Positions 35,387 through 45,566 of a stretch of DNA of 64,000 nt are shown one piece after another. Under the pieces are notes generated by a model. It was not told the origin of the DNA. It saw nothing but the letters and a program-made list of their open reading frames with translations, and made no database searches. A program made the translations under genes and the position numbers. How positions within the stretch are numbered: position 1 is the first letter of the stretch; each line of letters starts with the position of its first letter. The stretch is from an uncultured Lachnospiraceae bacterium (GTDB lineage: Bacteria; Bacillota; Clostridia; Lachnospirales; Lachnospiraceae): NCBI GenBank assembly GCA_945621435.1, contig CALZBR010000009.1:1-64000 (forward strand). Direction: 5' to 3'.

Positions 35387-36649
35387 ATGAAAAAAGAGAA
35401 TTTAGAACTGGAAGATTTATTGTCATGCACTTTAGATAGTGATAAAATGAATTATGACGAAGTGTTGAATATGATAACTATGAAGAAAAATATTCAACTT
35501 GCCAAGAAGAAACACACATATCCTATTCACTATACGGAAGCAAGCGGTTGGTTTACGAAAGTAGACGATACTTCCCACCCCACAGGCAAACGCAAAATCA
35601 GACGTTGTAGTGAAGAAAGTTTGTGGGAAGCTTTGGCAGAATGGTACCTTGATAATAACCAAGATGCAACCTTAGAGGATATTTTCCCCAAGTGGCTTGC
35701 ATGGAAGCAGACCCCGACCAATGGGGACAATATCAAGCGTCTGAAAGCGTCATGGAACGCCTACTATCTTGACGAACCATTGAGCAAAATCATTCTTGAA
35801 AAACCACTTTGCAGAATTACCCCTTTGGTACTGCGTGAATGGGCAGAATCACTTCTTAAAAAGCACTATCCTGTAGATAAGAAGAAGTTTTCTCGTATGT
35901 TTACAATTATCAACCAATGCTTTGAGTATGCCTCTGACGAGGATATACATATCGTAGAGGATAATACATGGCAGAGGGCAAGACGCAAAATTAATAAACA
36001 ATTGATTGTTTCCAATCCTCTTCCCTCTGATGAAGAACAGGTTTTTACAGATGAGGAACGCAGACTTCTGAAAGCTATGGTAGAAGAAGATATGGTTCAC
36101 TACCGGAAGCAACCGACCTGTGCCGGACTTCAAATATTGTTTTTATTTGAAACAGGGTTACGCATTGGGGAGTGTTGTGGTCTGAAATGGACGGACATTC
36201 GCAACAACCGTTTATACATCCGCCGACAGGCAAATAATGACGGTGTAAAGGAATGGACGAAATCAACCGCTGGTTACAGAGATATTCCTCTGACTACAGA
36301 AGCACAACGCATTTTACATTTAGTTGAAGCCTACAATCAAGAACAGGAGCTTACTGCGGAATGGATATTTCAGAGCAGTAATCCCAACTATGATTACCGC
36401 ATCAGCTACAATGCAGCTGACAGGAAATTGCGGAAGCTGTGCAAAAGAATGGATACAGTAATCAAAAGCCCACACAAATGTAGAAAAACTTGCATCTCGA
36501 CCTTGTTAGACTGCCCCGACATAAACAACCGTACTGTACAGCGGTTTGCAGGGCATCAAGACCTTTCTACCACCTTTGGCTACTATTCCTTTGAACGAAA
36601 GTCTAAAGAAGAACAAGCAGTTGCCATTGATAAAGCACTTACTATCTAA
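35387..36649 (+). CDS. tyrosine-type site-specific integrase
   Basis: The 420-residue recombinase of the Tn916/phage-lambda class has an N-terminal DNA-binding part (residues 1-100, with HPTGKRKIRRCSEESLWEAL), a core-binding SAM-like domain (100-215) and a catalytic domain with Arg in FETGLRIGECCGLKW, His-x-x-Arg in SPHKCRKTCIST, His in FAGHQDLSTT and the Tyr nucleophile in FGYYSFERKSKEEQA. It ends 93 bases from tRNA-Gly, the usual place for the integrase of an element using a tRNA 3' end. The ribosome binding site is weak (GAAAG), which suggests controlled expression. Confidence 0.93.
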   Translation: MKKENLELEDLLSCTLDSDKMNYDEVLNMITMKKNIQLAKKKHTYPIHYTEASGWFTKVDDTSHPTGKRKIRRCSEESLWEALAEWYLDNNQDATLEDIFPKWLAWKQTPTNGDNIKRLKASWNAYYLDEPLSKIILEKPLCRITPLVLREWAESLLKKHYPVDKKKFSRMFTIINQCFEYASDEDIHIVEDNTWQRARRKINKQLIVSNPLPSDEEQVFTDEERRLLKAMVEEDMVHYRKQPTCAGLQILFLFETGLRIGECCGLKWTDIRNNRLYIRRQANNDGVKEWTKSTAGYRDIPLTTEAQRILHLVEAYNQEQELTAEWIFQSSNPNYDYRISYNAADRKLRKLCKRMDTVIKSPHKCRKTCISTLLDCPDINNRTVQRFAGHQDLSTTFGYYSFERKSKEEQAVAIDKALTI

Positions 36650-36650
36650 T

Positions 36651-36676
36651 CGGTACGATTCGTACCGAACGTACCA
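36651..36676. repeat. CGTACC repeats near right end of element
   Basis: CGGTACGA (36651-36658) and TCGTACCG (36660-36667) form a perfect palindrome, followed by ACGTACCA (36669-36676). It matches the repeats near the left attachment site. Confidence 0.55.
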
Positions 36677-36698
36677 TCGAAACGATTGAGAAAAAATT

Positions 36699-36729
36699 TA
36701 GGGAAGCCTTGATTCTAAAGGCTTCCCTA
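36699..36729. terminator. terminator between integrase and tRNA-Gly
   Basis: TAGGGAAGCCTT pairs with AAGGCTTCCCTA around GATTCTA. On the minus strand it is followed by AATTTTTTCTC, so it can end the tRNA-Phe/tRNA-Gly transcript; on the plus strand it closes the integrase gene. Confidence 0.75.
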
Positions 36730-36739
36730 ACAAAAGAAA

Positions 36740-36761
36740 AAAGCAGGTGATGGGAATCGAA
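36740..36761. repeat. attachment site, right copy inside tRNA-Gly
   Basis: Identical over 22 bases to 32247-32268. It covers the T arm and acceptor end of tRNA-Gly, so the tRNA stays intact after integration. Confidence 0.88.
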
Positions 36762-36812
36762 CCCACGTATCCAGCTTGGAAGGCTGGTGTTCTACCATTG
36801 AACTACACCTGC
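36742..36812 (-). tRNA. tRNA-Gly (UCC)
   Basis: The 71-base cloverleaf starts GCAGGTGTAGTTCAATGG on the minus strand. Anticodon stem CCAGC/GCUGG with loop CUUCCAA gives anticodon UCC; the T arm GTGGGTTCGATTCCCAT is standard. CCA is not encoded. Its 3' end is the insertion target of two integrative elements. Confidence 0.96.
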
Positions 36813-36860
36813 ATACAAAATACTATGACATACTGTGAAGTATGTATTTATCGATTCTCA

Positions 36861-36933
<73 letters not shown>

Positions 36934-36967
36934 CCGTAAGGTAAATCCTTGCGTCACAACATTGATT

Positions 36968-36996
36968 ATATTACACAGAAACAGTTAAATTGTCAA
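36968..36996 (-). promoter_or_regulatory. promoter of tRNA-Phe/tRNA-Gly unit
   Basis: On the minus strand TTGACA (complement of 36991-36996), 17 bases and TAATAT (complement of 36968-36973), 35 bases before the first tRNA base. Confidence 0.7.
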
Positions 36997-37058
36997 TACC
37001 TTATATAAAAATTTTTTATTTATTTGAGGAATTATCCGTATCATACCCGTTAGTATAA

Positions 37059-37415
37059 TCAAAGCTCATCAAAAATCTTCAATACTCTGTCATACTCATT
37101 TATCACAGGAGTCGTCAGTTCCTTCGCCTTTTCGTATTCATGATGCCGAAGATACTCAACTTCCTCGCAGAGGATTCTGTAAAGCGGAATGATAGAAAGA
37201 TTGCCGGTAACACCCTTCAGTGCATGGGCTGCATTGAATGCTTCTTCATAGTTTTCTACCGCCATGGCTATTTTATAGAGCTGATAATTGTTGTCCTGAT
37301 CCAATTTCTTCAGAATCTTGACCAGCAAATCATCTTTTCCCATGAAACGATTCAGGGCATCCTCTATATCCACGCCGGCTTCCGTAAGCCTCGTCCGTGT
37401 AATATCGTCCAGCAC
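37059..37415 (-). CDS. stand-alone Hpt phosphotransfer protein
   Basis: The 118-residue protein is a helical Hpt domain with the phospho-accepting His in FNAAHALKGVTGNL (near residue 64) and a C-terminal helix. It can carry phosphate between receiver domains, for example those of the nearby hybrid kinase (43197) and HD-GYP regulator (39233). The start is GTG at 37413-37415, nine bases after AAAGGAGG. It is the last gene of the signalling block before the tRNAs. Confidence 0.88.
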   Translation of the reverse strand: MLDDITRTRLTEAGVDIEDALNRFMGKDDLLVKILKKLDQDNNYQLYKIAMAVENYEEAFNAAHALKGVTGNLSIIPLYRILCEEVEYLRHHEYEKAKELTTPVINEYDRVLKIFDEL

Positions 37416-37501
37416 GATAGGAATCCTCCTTTCAAATTGATATGATATGACTTAAATTATCTCCCTTTTCGGAATTGTGTTCCATCCAAGGCCTGTGTGT
37501 C

Positions 37502-39121
37502 TTATCGCAATTCCTCAAAAATCTGCTTCGCCGTCTCCCCTGCCTTTTCGCACTCGAAGTCCTCGGCCGCCTCTCTCACTGCCGCAAACCGTTCTCCCAG
37601 GTCAACACCCCGGTAGGAATACCCTGCCAGTTCATTGCAGATTACGACGATTTCATCATTGTCAAAGGAGCGTACCGCCTTCTCCATTCGCAATGCATAA
37701 TTCGTCAACAGCTCCTCCGAAAGTACCTTTCTATCCGAAACAGGCGGTATTGTTTCCATAACTTCTCTCTTGTCAGCCGGTCTGTACAACATACCTTCGC
37801 ATGCTGCCAATACCTCCCCGTAGAGCATCAGGAGGTCTTCGTTCTTTTCCCTGATCAGTTCATACTCACCGGCTTTCCCCGCTTTCTCAAGCTCTGCTGC
37901 CGCTTCAGAGAGACCTTCGGCACCGATGGAAAGGGAGGTGCTTTTCAGAGCGTGTACTTCCGTCACATAGTCCTTCCAGGTCTCCCGCCGGCACAGCTCC
38001 CGTATCAAAGGCAGCTTTTTGTGCCCGACTTTCACGTAGCTGTCCAGAATCTCCTCATAAACGCCCTCATCCTCACCAGTATATTTCAATCCCAGCTTCC
38101 TGTCAATCAGGCTGCTGCCCTCCGAAAGCTCCCGGACTGTTGTCTTCCCTTCGGCAACTTCGTCAGCAGCACTGTCGACACCTGTCTTCTCCCGGATCAG
38201 CTCCACCTTTCCCACAGGGACTTCGCTACCGATTTTCTGGGGAATCTCACAACAAAACATGGAGCCCTTGCCGTATTCGCTCTCCGCATATACAGTGCCT
38301 CCCATCAGCTCTGAGAGCTGTTTGCAGATCGACAGACCGAGACCCGTACCCTCCATTGACTGGTTTCTCTGCAGATCAAAACGCTGGAAGCTGGTAAAAA
38401 GCTTGTCCATACTCTCACGGCTCAGTCCGATACCGGTGTCCCTGACACTGACCTTCAACAGATAATCCCCCTCCGGCATTTTCCCTAAGAATCATCTCGT
38501 TCATTCCCAGAACCGCATTGATGGGAGTTCGGATCTCGTGGGACATCTGTGCCAGAAAGCTGCTCTTTGCCTTGCTCGCCTCACTAGCCTCCTTACGGGA
38601 GATTTCCAGTTGTCTCAGGGTCTCGTTCAGCTTCTGATAGTCCGGCGTCTCCAGCTGGATAAAGACAATGGTGATACCCACATCATACCTGCAAGCCACT
38701 TGCGGCGCTCCATGTCCTTCCTATAGGACAGCATCATCACGAGATTCGCCAGCAGCGTGCTTGCCGCCACCAGATATGTAGCATACACACTTCCCCAGAC
38801 ACAGAAACCTCCCCTGACAAAGCGCAGGAGCCTGTTGTGCAGTGTAAGGTCTGTAGACAGATACAGAAAAGACAGGCAACACATCGCGTCCAGTGCAACG
38901 AGATACAGCTTACAGACAACACGCACATAAAGACCGTACTCACCACCTGCATTCATAAGTACAAGAAGAGAGTAAGCATCCATATACAGACAGAAGATAC
39001 CGCTTGCCAGCAGTGCTGTATACATGCGGTGGGTGCGGATTTGTACCTGAGGCTGAAGCACCTTCAGGAACAGGATCGTCAACAGTAGTATTAATCCGCA
39101 TACTTGTGTCTGTATCCCCAT
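37502..39121 (-). pseudogene. broken sensor histidine kinase
   Basis: Three reading frames are needed. The first (from ATG 39121, MGIQTQVCGLILLLTILFLK, preceded by GGGAG) encodes six membrane helices. The frame shifts near 38690, and the second continues through [19 protein letters not shown] to the H box [27 protein letters not shown]. At that point the sequence jumps straight to the G1 box [14 protein letters not shown] in a third frame, so the dimerisation helix, the N box and about 130 residues are deleted. The C-terminus keeps GTGLGL and an Hpt domain (EVHALKSTSLSIGA) without a receiver. The paralogue at 1919-4675 shows the normal layout. It is not functional as a kinase. Confidence 0.85.
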
Positions 39122-39232
39122 ACTTACTCCCTTCATTCCATGATATCAATAGCAAAAGTCAGACTGAATCCAACGGTTTCACGTTAAGACTATTTTATTA
39201 TACCACGAACTTGGGTTTTGAGCGAAAGAAAT

Positions 39233-42200
39233 TTATTCTATGTTGGTCCTCTCCGTCATATTGTGTACAATCTCTTTGATCAACAGAGGCAGGAAGGGCT
39301 TGGTGATAAAATCGTCACAGCCCAGGGTTTCAAATTCCGTGGATGCATCCAGTGTCCTGTCACCGGTCATAAGCACCACCGGCGTATCGTATTTTTTCCT
39401 GATGCGTCTGAGGGTCTCCAGACCGTCCATTTCCGGCATCTTCACATCAAGCAGGATCAGATCAAAGGATTCCCGCTCCAGAATCTCCAGCCCTTCCCTT
39501 CCGCTGCATGCCGAAACAATATGATACATCGGCTCATCCTTCATGATATGAGCGATAATCTTGTTATTCATGGCTTCATCATCGATGGTGAGAATGTTGC
39601 GCTGTAAGGATTCCGTCTGTTTCATGGTGTAATCCTTATCCTCCGCAATCATCTGCAGCATAACATCCGCAATCTCGGGGTCGAACTGAGTGCCCTTACC
39701 CTTCTCAATCTCGCTTCTTACCACTTCCTGGGGCAGGGCGTTACGATAGCTCCTATTGCTTGCCATGGCGTCGTATGCATCCGCCACACTGAGGATTCTG
39801 GCAACCTCCGGTATTTTTTCTCCTGCCAGACCATTGGGATACCCGTTACCGTCATACCTCTCGTGATGGTACTTTGCAGCTACGGCAATATAGTCGTTAT
39901 CCGAGATTCCCCGCAGGATATGATAGCCGGTCACAGGATGAAGCTTGATAACATTGTATTCCTCCTCCGTCAGCTTACCGGGCTTGTCAATGATTTCCGC
40001 AGGAATACGTATCTTACCGATATCATGAAGCAGCCCGGCCCGATAGATTGCTTCCTGTTCCTCCCTGCTCTTACCCCTTCTCGCCGCAATCATTCTGGCA
40101 TACTCCGCCACTCTCTTGGAGTGTCCGCTGGTGTATCTGTCCTTTGCATCCACAGCTTCGCTGAGGGCGGCGACGGTCTGTAGAAAAAGCTCCTTGATTT
40201 TCGCTTGCTTATCGACCAGTTCCTCGGTCTGCTCCTGAACCTTTTGCTCCAGCTCCACCTGAAGCTTCTCCAGTTCATTCTTTCTGATGACAAAGAGAAT
40301 CATACAGGCAATACTGATTATCGTGAACAAAAGAATCTCTGTGCACACCAGGACAAGGTAGGTTCTGAATACCGGTTTCTCCCAGCTCTTTATTTGCTTG
40401 CCGATTCTGTAGTTTTTCTCCTGAAGTACCTTCTCCCCGGCATTGTCTAGTATCTGCAGACATATCGTATATTCCGAAAGCTCCGGCTTATGAAGCTTAA
40501 TCGGCTCTATCTCGTTCCAGCTGTAGATTGGAGGATTGTCCTCCAGCTCCTTCACATAGAACCGTACCTTGACGTCCGTAAAACCGTAATTGCGCACGGA
40601 AGCATAGATTGACAGATTCTTGACCTGTGGCGGTAACGCAAGCGGTTCGCTACCTTCCACATCAATCTCCTCTGCATCACATACTATGGTGGTGATACCG
40701 TATTTCATATCCGTGTCCATATCAGAATTGTGTTTCTTGAAGACCACTACGCCCTGATTACTGCACAGATACAGCCTATCACCGTCGGATATATAGTTCC
40801 ACGAGTTCGCGGTAAGTCCGGAAAAAAGCTCGTCTCCCGCACCATATAACCGGTACTGCTCATCGCTGTCCCCACACAGCTTGGCAAGCTCCGTTTCGTA
40901 CAGTCCGGCACTGCAGGTAACATAGGCCGTCTCTCCATCGATCAGAATATCGAAATTATTGAAATAGGGGAAATTTGACAGCTTCTTAATATTTCCCTTT
41001 AAATCAATATGACAAAGGGCATTGCTGGTAACGACAAGATATCCGTCCTCATGAGGTACAATTCTCAAGATCACATTAGAGGAAAGACCATCCTCCACCG
41101 TATAGTTCTCTACCAGCTCTTCTCCGGCGAGAATATAGATACCGCTGCCGTCGCTGCCGGCCCAGATTTTCCCGTCAAATCCCTCAACAATGGACAAAAT
41201 CTGGGTATTTGCCAGTCCGTTCTCAGCAGTTACGGTACCTGTGAGCTCACCGTCCCTGAAATAATTGATTCCGTCAGCTGTTCCCGCAGCAATTGTACCG
41301 TCCTGCTGTTCCGTAATACACCGGAAGCGGTCACTGGTAACGCGATAAGCCTCCGAACTGTATTTTGTAATTCCCTCCACAGAATCATAACATACAAGAC
41401 CGTCGTAAGCACATACCCACAGCCTGTTCTCTGAATCAACGAAAAGGGAGCGCACCCTGCTGCCGCTTAACAGACCGGTAAGCTCATTTTCGACACGTCT
41501 CATCCTGACGGCATCAAACAGAATCAGACCGTCATCCGTACCAAAGCAGTAATTGCCGTCATGATATGTCACGGCATTGACGTATTGCTTCTCGATACCG
41601 GCTCTTTCAAACATATTGATAAAGGAGCTCTCTGACAGCTTCATGACACCATAATATGTGGATGCTGCCCATATATTGCCCTGATAATCCTCATGAAAAC
41701 ATACAATGGAGGAATCAAAGCCCTGGGAATCCATCTTCTCATAGGTTCCGTCCGGCAGCAGATAACCGAAACCGGACTCGGTAGCAGTCCAGATACGTCC
41801 TTTTTTATCCTCGAATATGGCAGACATCTGGTTTGCCTGTATGTTTATCTGCTTTTTGGCAGTGATACCCCTGTCTGATATCTCCACTACGAACAATTCA
41901 CCGGTCTCGGCACCTACCATCAGACCTTGCGTGGTAAGTGCTACACAGTAATAGAACAACCCGCTCAGCCTGCTGTCCGCAATCTCCAGCTTCCTTGTTT
42001 TGTCCAATGCATACAGATTTCCCTTGTTGTCCAGCACAATCAGCATATCCTGATACACGGTCATGGCTTTTGCAAATGTAATATCGTCCCGTAGTATCTC
42101 TATGGTATCGTCTGTGCCAAAACAGCAGATTCTGTCACTGGTACCTACGTAGACATTTCCTTCCTTGTCCTCCGCGAAACAGCGGACAGAGTTGGAAGCG

Positions 42201-43192
42201 AGACCGTCTTCCTTGGTAAAATATGTATATTTCCCATTTTCATACCTGGCAATACCGGCATCGTTTGTTCCGATCCAGAGCCTGCCCCTGCTGTCGGTCA
42301 TCATTTCCACCACATTGACAAGTCCGCCCTCCCGGATAAACTTGAACTGGCTGCCGTCAAATCTGGTGAGTCCCGCATAGCTTCCGATCCATATATACCC
42401 ATCTTTTGTCTCACAGATGGTATTTGCTTCGGACGATACCATACCGTTGGTATTGTTGTAGATTTTTTTCACAAAACTGTTATTATAGATATCCTGCTCT
42501 GCGGCAAGGGTAGAGAGGGGAAGCATATTCGTTGCAAGGATTGACGCAATCAACAGTACGGCTGCGGATTTGACACCCTTTACAATCTGCCTGTCCGACT
42601 TCTGTTTCCTACGGTCAAAATACCGGATGATAAAGTATGCAAACACCATACATACCTGTTTGTCAGGAATCTCGACCACAGCCTCACCGGCAGCCGCCGA
42701 TATCAGATTCGGTACGTCATACCACCTCAGCATGTCCACCAGGGTGTCACCCCAGCTGTTTCCGGAATAACCGTTATAAAACAGCAGATTGAGTGGAGTA
42801 GAGATCACCATACAGAGGATACCCATCCAAAAGCTTGCCACCACCACGCTCAACGGATTATTCAGATATTTCCTCCTAATCATCAGCCCAATCATGATTG
42901 CAGCGCACACACTGGTTATCGAATACACCAGTGCGGTTACATCATATATGCAGGACAAAACATTATTGGAAAGACCCGCAATGATTCCTCCCCACATACC
43001 GGCATAATTGGAGGTCAGAATTGTACCGATCATATCAAACCAGATCGGCAGGTTCAGCTGAACGGCAATTGTCCTTCCCAGAACATTTAAGGCAATTCCG
43101 GCAAGTATGATGATTCCCTTATGTAGTTTGGCTCTCGCTTTTACAGTCCGGTGACTGCTCATTTGGTTGGTACTCACTTGATTACTGCTCAT
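39233..43192 (-). CDS. giant sensor: ECF-S-like membrane domain, beta-propeller, HD-GYP and receiver
   Basis: 1319 residues. Residues 25-205 are membrane helices resembling an ECF transporter S component (IGTILTSNYAGMWGGIIAGL, SAAAGEAVVEIPDK). After another helix ending at STLAAEQ, about 13 two-component-regulator propeller units follow (ICETKDGYIWIGSYAGLTRF, DSRGRLWIGTNDAGIARY and others), then a Y_Y_Y-like beta domain, a membrane helix (about 985-1010), a coiled coil, an HD-GYP domain (LLHDIGK, HHERYDGNGYPNGL) and a receiver (LTIDDEAMNNK, LLDVKMPEMDG, ITKPF). An outside signal would control cyclic-di-GMP hydrolysis. GGAG lies ten bases before the ATG, five bases after the stop of the kinase gene. 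Confidence 0.9.
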   Translation of the reverse strand: MSSNQVSTNQMSSHRTVKARAKLHKGIIILAGIALNVLGRTIAVQLNLPIWFDMIGTILTSNYAGMWGGIIAGLSNNVLSCIYDVTALVYSITSVCAAIMIGLMIRRKYLNNPLSVVVASFWMGILCMVISTPLNLLFYNGYSGNSWGDTLVDMLRWYDVPNLISAAAGEAVVEIPDKQVCMVFAYFIIRYFDRRKQKSDRQIVKGVKSAAVLLIASILATNMLPLSTLAAEQDIYNNSFVKKIYNNTNGMVSSEANTICETKDGYIWIGSYAGLTRFDGSQFKFIREGGLVNVVEMMTDSRGRLWIGTNDAGIARYENGKYTYFTKEDGLASNSVRCFAEDKEGNVYVGTSDRICCFGTDDTIEILRDDITFAKAMTVYQDMLIVLDNKGNLYALDKTRKLEIADSRLSGLFYYCVALTTQGLMVGAETGELFVVEISDRGITAKKQINIQANQMSAIFEDKKGRIWTATESGFGYLLPDGTYEKMDSQGFDSSIVCFHEDYQGNIWAASTYYGVMKLSESSFINMFERAGIEKQYVNAVTYHDGNYCFGTDDGLILFDAVRMRRVENELTGLLSGSRVRSLFVDSENRLWVCAYDGLVCYDSVEGITKYSSEAYRVTSDRFRCITEQQDGTIAAGTADGINYFRDGELTGTVTAENGLANTQILSIVEGFDGKIWAGSDGSGIYILAGEELVENYTVEDGLSSNVILRIVPHEDGYLVVTSNALCHIDLKGNIKKLSNFPYFNNFDILIDGETAYVTCSAGLYETELAKLCGDSDEQYRLYGAGDELFSGLTANSWNYISDGDRLYLCSNQGVVVFKKHNSDMDTDMKYGITTIVCDAEEIDVEGSEPLALPPQVKNLSIYASVRNYGFTDVKVRFYVKELEDNPPIYSWNEIEPIKLHKPELSEYTICLQILDNAGEKVLQEKNYRIGKQIKSWEKPVFRTYLVLVCTEILLFTIISIACMILFVIRKNELEKLQVELEQKVQEQTEELVDKQAKIKELFLQTVAALSEAVDAKDRYTSGHSKRVAEYARMIAARRGKSREEQEAIYRAGLLHDIGKIRIPAEIIDKPGKLTEEEYNVIKLHPVTGYHILRGISDNDYIAVAAKYHHERYDGNGYPNGLAGEKIPEVARILSVADAYDAMASNRSYRNALPQEVVRSEIEKGKGTQFDPEIADVMLQMIAEDKDYTMKQTESLQRNILTIDDEAMNNKIIAHIMKDEPMYHIVSACSGREGLEILERESFDLILLDVKMPEMDGLETLRRIRKKYDTPVVLMTGDRTLDASTEFETLGCDDFITKPFLPLLIKEIVHNMTERTNIE

Positions 43193-43196
43193 CTGG

Positions 43197-45428
43197 TTAC
43201 TTCTCCATTAACTCCCTGCACTGCAGACAGATATTATCGTACTGAGAGAACAGATTCTTCTGTAGTATCTCAATATCCTCCGAAAACTCTTCTCTGGTAA
43301 GCTTCTCCATCTCAAATGCCAGATCACCTAATGCCCTTGCTCCGATAGAATAAGCATTGTTTTTAAATCCGTGAACGCGGATACAGTAATTCTTATAGTC
43401 CCTTTTCCGGTAAAACTCCATCAGCTCTTCCCTGATAGGCAGCTGTATGAAATCTCTTAGAATCTCAAGATAAAAATCCCTGTCTCCACAACAGGTCTTT
43501 ATCCCTGCCTCATAATCTATTCCCGGAATCTCCTCCACTTTCATTTCCTTTTGTTCCGTTACAGTCTCATTTCCGCTTCTGACCAATCTCTCCGGGAGAA
43601 ACTTCAGAATAATCCTATCTAACTTCTCCGGCATAATAGGTTTTGAGAGGAAATCATCAAACCCTTCCTCAATATATCTCTCCCTGTCCCCATGAATTGC
43701 ATTGGCTGTCAGCATAATTACCGGCGTATTACCGCTCAGATTATGACTGCGCATGGCGCGAAAGGTTTCTATTCCATCCATCTCCGGCATCATATGGTCC
43801 AGAAAAATCAGATCATATTTATGCTCGCCCAGGAGCTCCAGACATCTCTTACCACTGTCCGCCTCCGTTACCTGTATCCGGGATTCCTTCAACAGATTGC
43901 TGAAGACCTTAAGATTCATCCGGGAATCATCCACTACAAGCACCTTTGCCTCCGGCGCAGTGTATCCCGTCCGATAGCTGTTTTGCTTGGATGCCTCGAA
44001 CAGATTGCCCCTGAAGTCTCCAAGTTCCTTTTTGTCCACAATTCCCTGGGTGAGCTCAAAGGAAAATTCGCTTCCCTTTTCATACTCGCTCTGCACCTTA
44101 AGTTCACTGTCCATCAGCTTCAACAGCTGCTGCACAATGTTCATCCCGAGACCGGTGCCCTCAACGTTCCGGTTTCTGGCAACATCAACCCGCAAAAAGG
44201 AATCAAATATTTTATCCATATCCTCCCTGCGAATTCCGATTCCGGTATCCTTCACCGAGAAAAGAAGTACTGCGTTATCCCCTTCCGCTCTGCATCTGAG
44301 CTTCAGCACAACCATACCCTGGTTCGTGTACTTCACCGCATTCGTCAGCAGGTTAATGAGTACCTGCTTTATCCTTTTGTCATCTCCGTAGTACCTGGAG
44401 GGAATGGACGGATCTATATCAAAGATAAGCTGCAGACCCTTTTCCCCGGCTTTCACGTTAATCATGTTATATAAATCATTGAGAAGACTACCTATTTCAT
44501 AATTTGTGCTGACTATTTCCATCTTGCCGGATTCTATCTTGGAGGAATCCAATATCTCATTAATAATGCTCAACAGCTCCAGGGAAGAATTCTTCACATC
44601 AGATGCATAATTCTTGATTTGTTCCTCGCTGCTTTCCCTGAGAATCATTTCATTCATTCCGATCACAGAATTGACAGGGGTCCTGATCTCATGAGACATT
44701 CTGGCAAGGAACTGGGATTTGGCACGGTTTGCCCTCTCCGCCGCCTCCTTTGCCTCCTCCAGCTCTTCCGTAAGCCTCGCTTTTTCCAGACTTCCGCTGA
44801 CAACGCGAAAGAGACTGCTGCAGACTACCATAAAGGCAAAATAAATCAGACACCTGGGAATGATATAGAACAGCATCAGGTTCAAAACCGGATTGGGATT
44901 GACCTCCGTCAGTATAAACTGCCCATCAGTGATATAGGAGCGCATGGTTTTCACAGTAATAAGAACCATATTGGCGTCACATAACCCGAAATAATAGCCG
45001 CCATAAACCGTAATAATCGTAGCAAATATTGTCAGGATATACACATAACGTATTACCGGTCTGGAAGAATACAGCACCGCGTACAGAATGGGCAGCAATA
45101 AAACCAATACCGCATGATAGGTAATAAATACCCCTGCTATGGTAAACATCATGATGATACAAAACAGAATAAAGTACTTCATCTTTCTGTTGGACATGGA
45201 TACAAATCTGGTAACAATATATACCGCAACATAGATACAGACAGATGGAAAGTACGCATTTCTCATCAGTCTTTCTTCGATGATGAAGATGCCCAGCACA
45301 TTCAGCAGATAACAGATGGTAAATACAAGCATTGTGACGGCAAAGCATTTCATGACGTAATTGTTTGCTATGTATTCCTGATCCGATATATAGGTAGATA
45401 TCTCATCCCTTTGTCTTGTATTTTTCAT
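43197..45428 (-). CDS. hybrid sensor histidine kinase / response regulator with Hpt-like end
   Basis: The 743-residue protein has six hydrophobic helices (residues 30-215), HisKA ([21 protein letters not shown]), HATPase ([25 protein letters not shown]), receiver ([29 protein letters not shown]) and a C-terminal Hpt ([14 protein letters not shown]). The Hpt motif reads HGFKNNA where relatives have HALKSSS; the His is kept. The start is ATG at 45426-45428 with GGGAG seven bases upstream, six codons inside the longest frame. It is co-transcribed with the giant HD-GYP sensor and is its likely partner. Confidence 0.92.
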   Translation of the reverse strand: MKNTRQRDEISTYISDQEYIANNYVMKCFAVTMLVFTICYLLNVLGIFIIEERLMRNAYFPSVCIYVAVYIVTRFVSMSNRKMKYFILFCIIMMFTIAGVFITYHAVLVLLLPILYAVLYSSRPVIRYVYILTIFATIITVYGGYYFGLCDANMVLITVKTMRSYITDGQFILTEVNPNPVLNLMLFYIIPRCLIYFAFMVVCSSLFRVVSGSLEKARLTEELEEAKEAAERANRAKSQFLARMSHEIRTPVNSVIGMNEMILRESSEEQIKNYASDVKNSSLELLSIINEILDSSKIESGKMEIVSTNYEIGSLLNDLYNMINVKAGEKGLQLIFDIDPSIPSRYYGDDKRIKQVLINLLTNAVKYTNQGMVVLKLRCRAEGDNAVLLFSVKDTGIGIRREDMDKIFDSFLRVDVARNRNVEGTGLGMNIVQQLLKLMDSELKVQSEYEKGSEFSFELTQGIVDKKELGDFRGNLFEASKQNSYRTGYTAPEAKVLVVDDSRMNLKVFSNLLKESRIQVTEADSGKRCLELLGEHKYDLIFLDHMMPEMDGIETFRAMRSHNLSGNTPVIMLTANAIHGDRERYIEEGFDDFLSKPIMPEKLDRIILKFLPERLVRSGNETVTEQKEMKVEEIPGIDYEAGIKTCCGDRDFYLEILRDFIQLPIREELMEFYRKRDYKNYCIRVHGFKNNAYSIGARALGDLAFEMEKLTREEFSEDIEILQKNLFSQYDNICLQCRELMEK

Positions 45429-45506
45429 CAGCATTCTCCCGGACAACAGTTGGTTAAATCCTGTTCAACCTATTGTGTATTTTATTTATTTTGTTTTTCT
45501 ATTTCC

Positions 45507-45550
45507 ATTACCCCCATAGGGTAATATTAGTACCATTCACGGGTAATATT
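45507..45550. promoter_or_regulatory. operator-like repeats upstream of hybrid kinase
   Basis: ATTACCC-CCATA-GGGTAAT style inverted repeat (45507-45525), and GGGTAATATT repeated directly at 45519-45528 and 45541-45550, 22 bases apart (two DNA turns). It lies between the kinase start and the LuxR pseudogene, about 80 to 120 bases from the ATG. Confidence 0.55.
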
Positions 45551-45566
45551 CATTCCCGACATTTTT

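Larger units (their letters stand above)
32247..36761 (+). mobile_element. integrative element inserted at tRNA-Gly, about 4.5 kb
   Basis: The borders are a 22-bp perfect direct repeat (32247-32268 and 36740-36761), 20 bases of which are the 3' end of tRNA-Gly. Inside, from left to right, are the type I toxin-antitoxin candidate, an LCP-like lipoprotein, a ribbon-helix-helix protein, a repeat-rich AT-rich region and an intact tyrosine integrase next to the tRNA. There are no conjugation, replication or phage structural genes, so it is a small island that may need helper functions to move. Its DNA is visibly more AT-rich than the flanking genes. It lies in tandem with the older remnant at 31334-32268. 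Confidence 0.85.
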
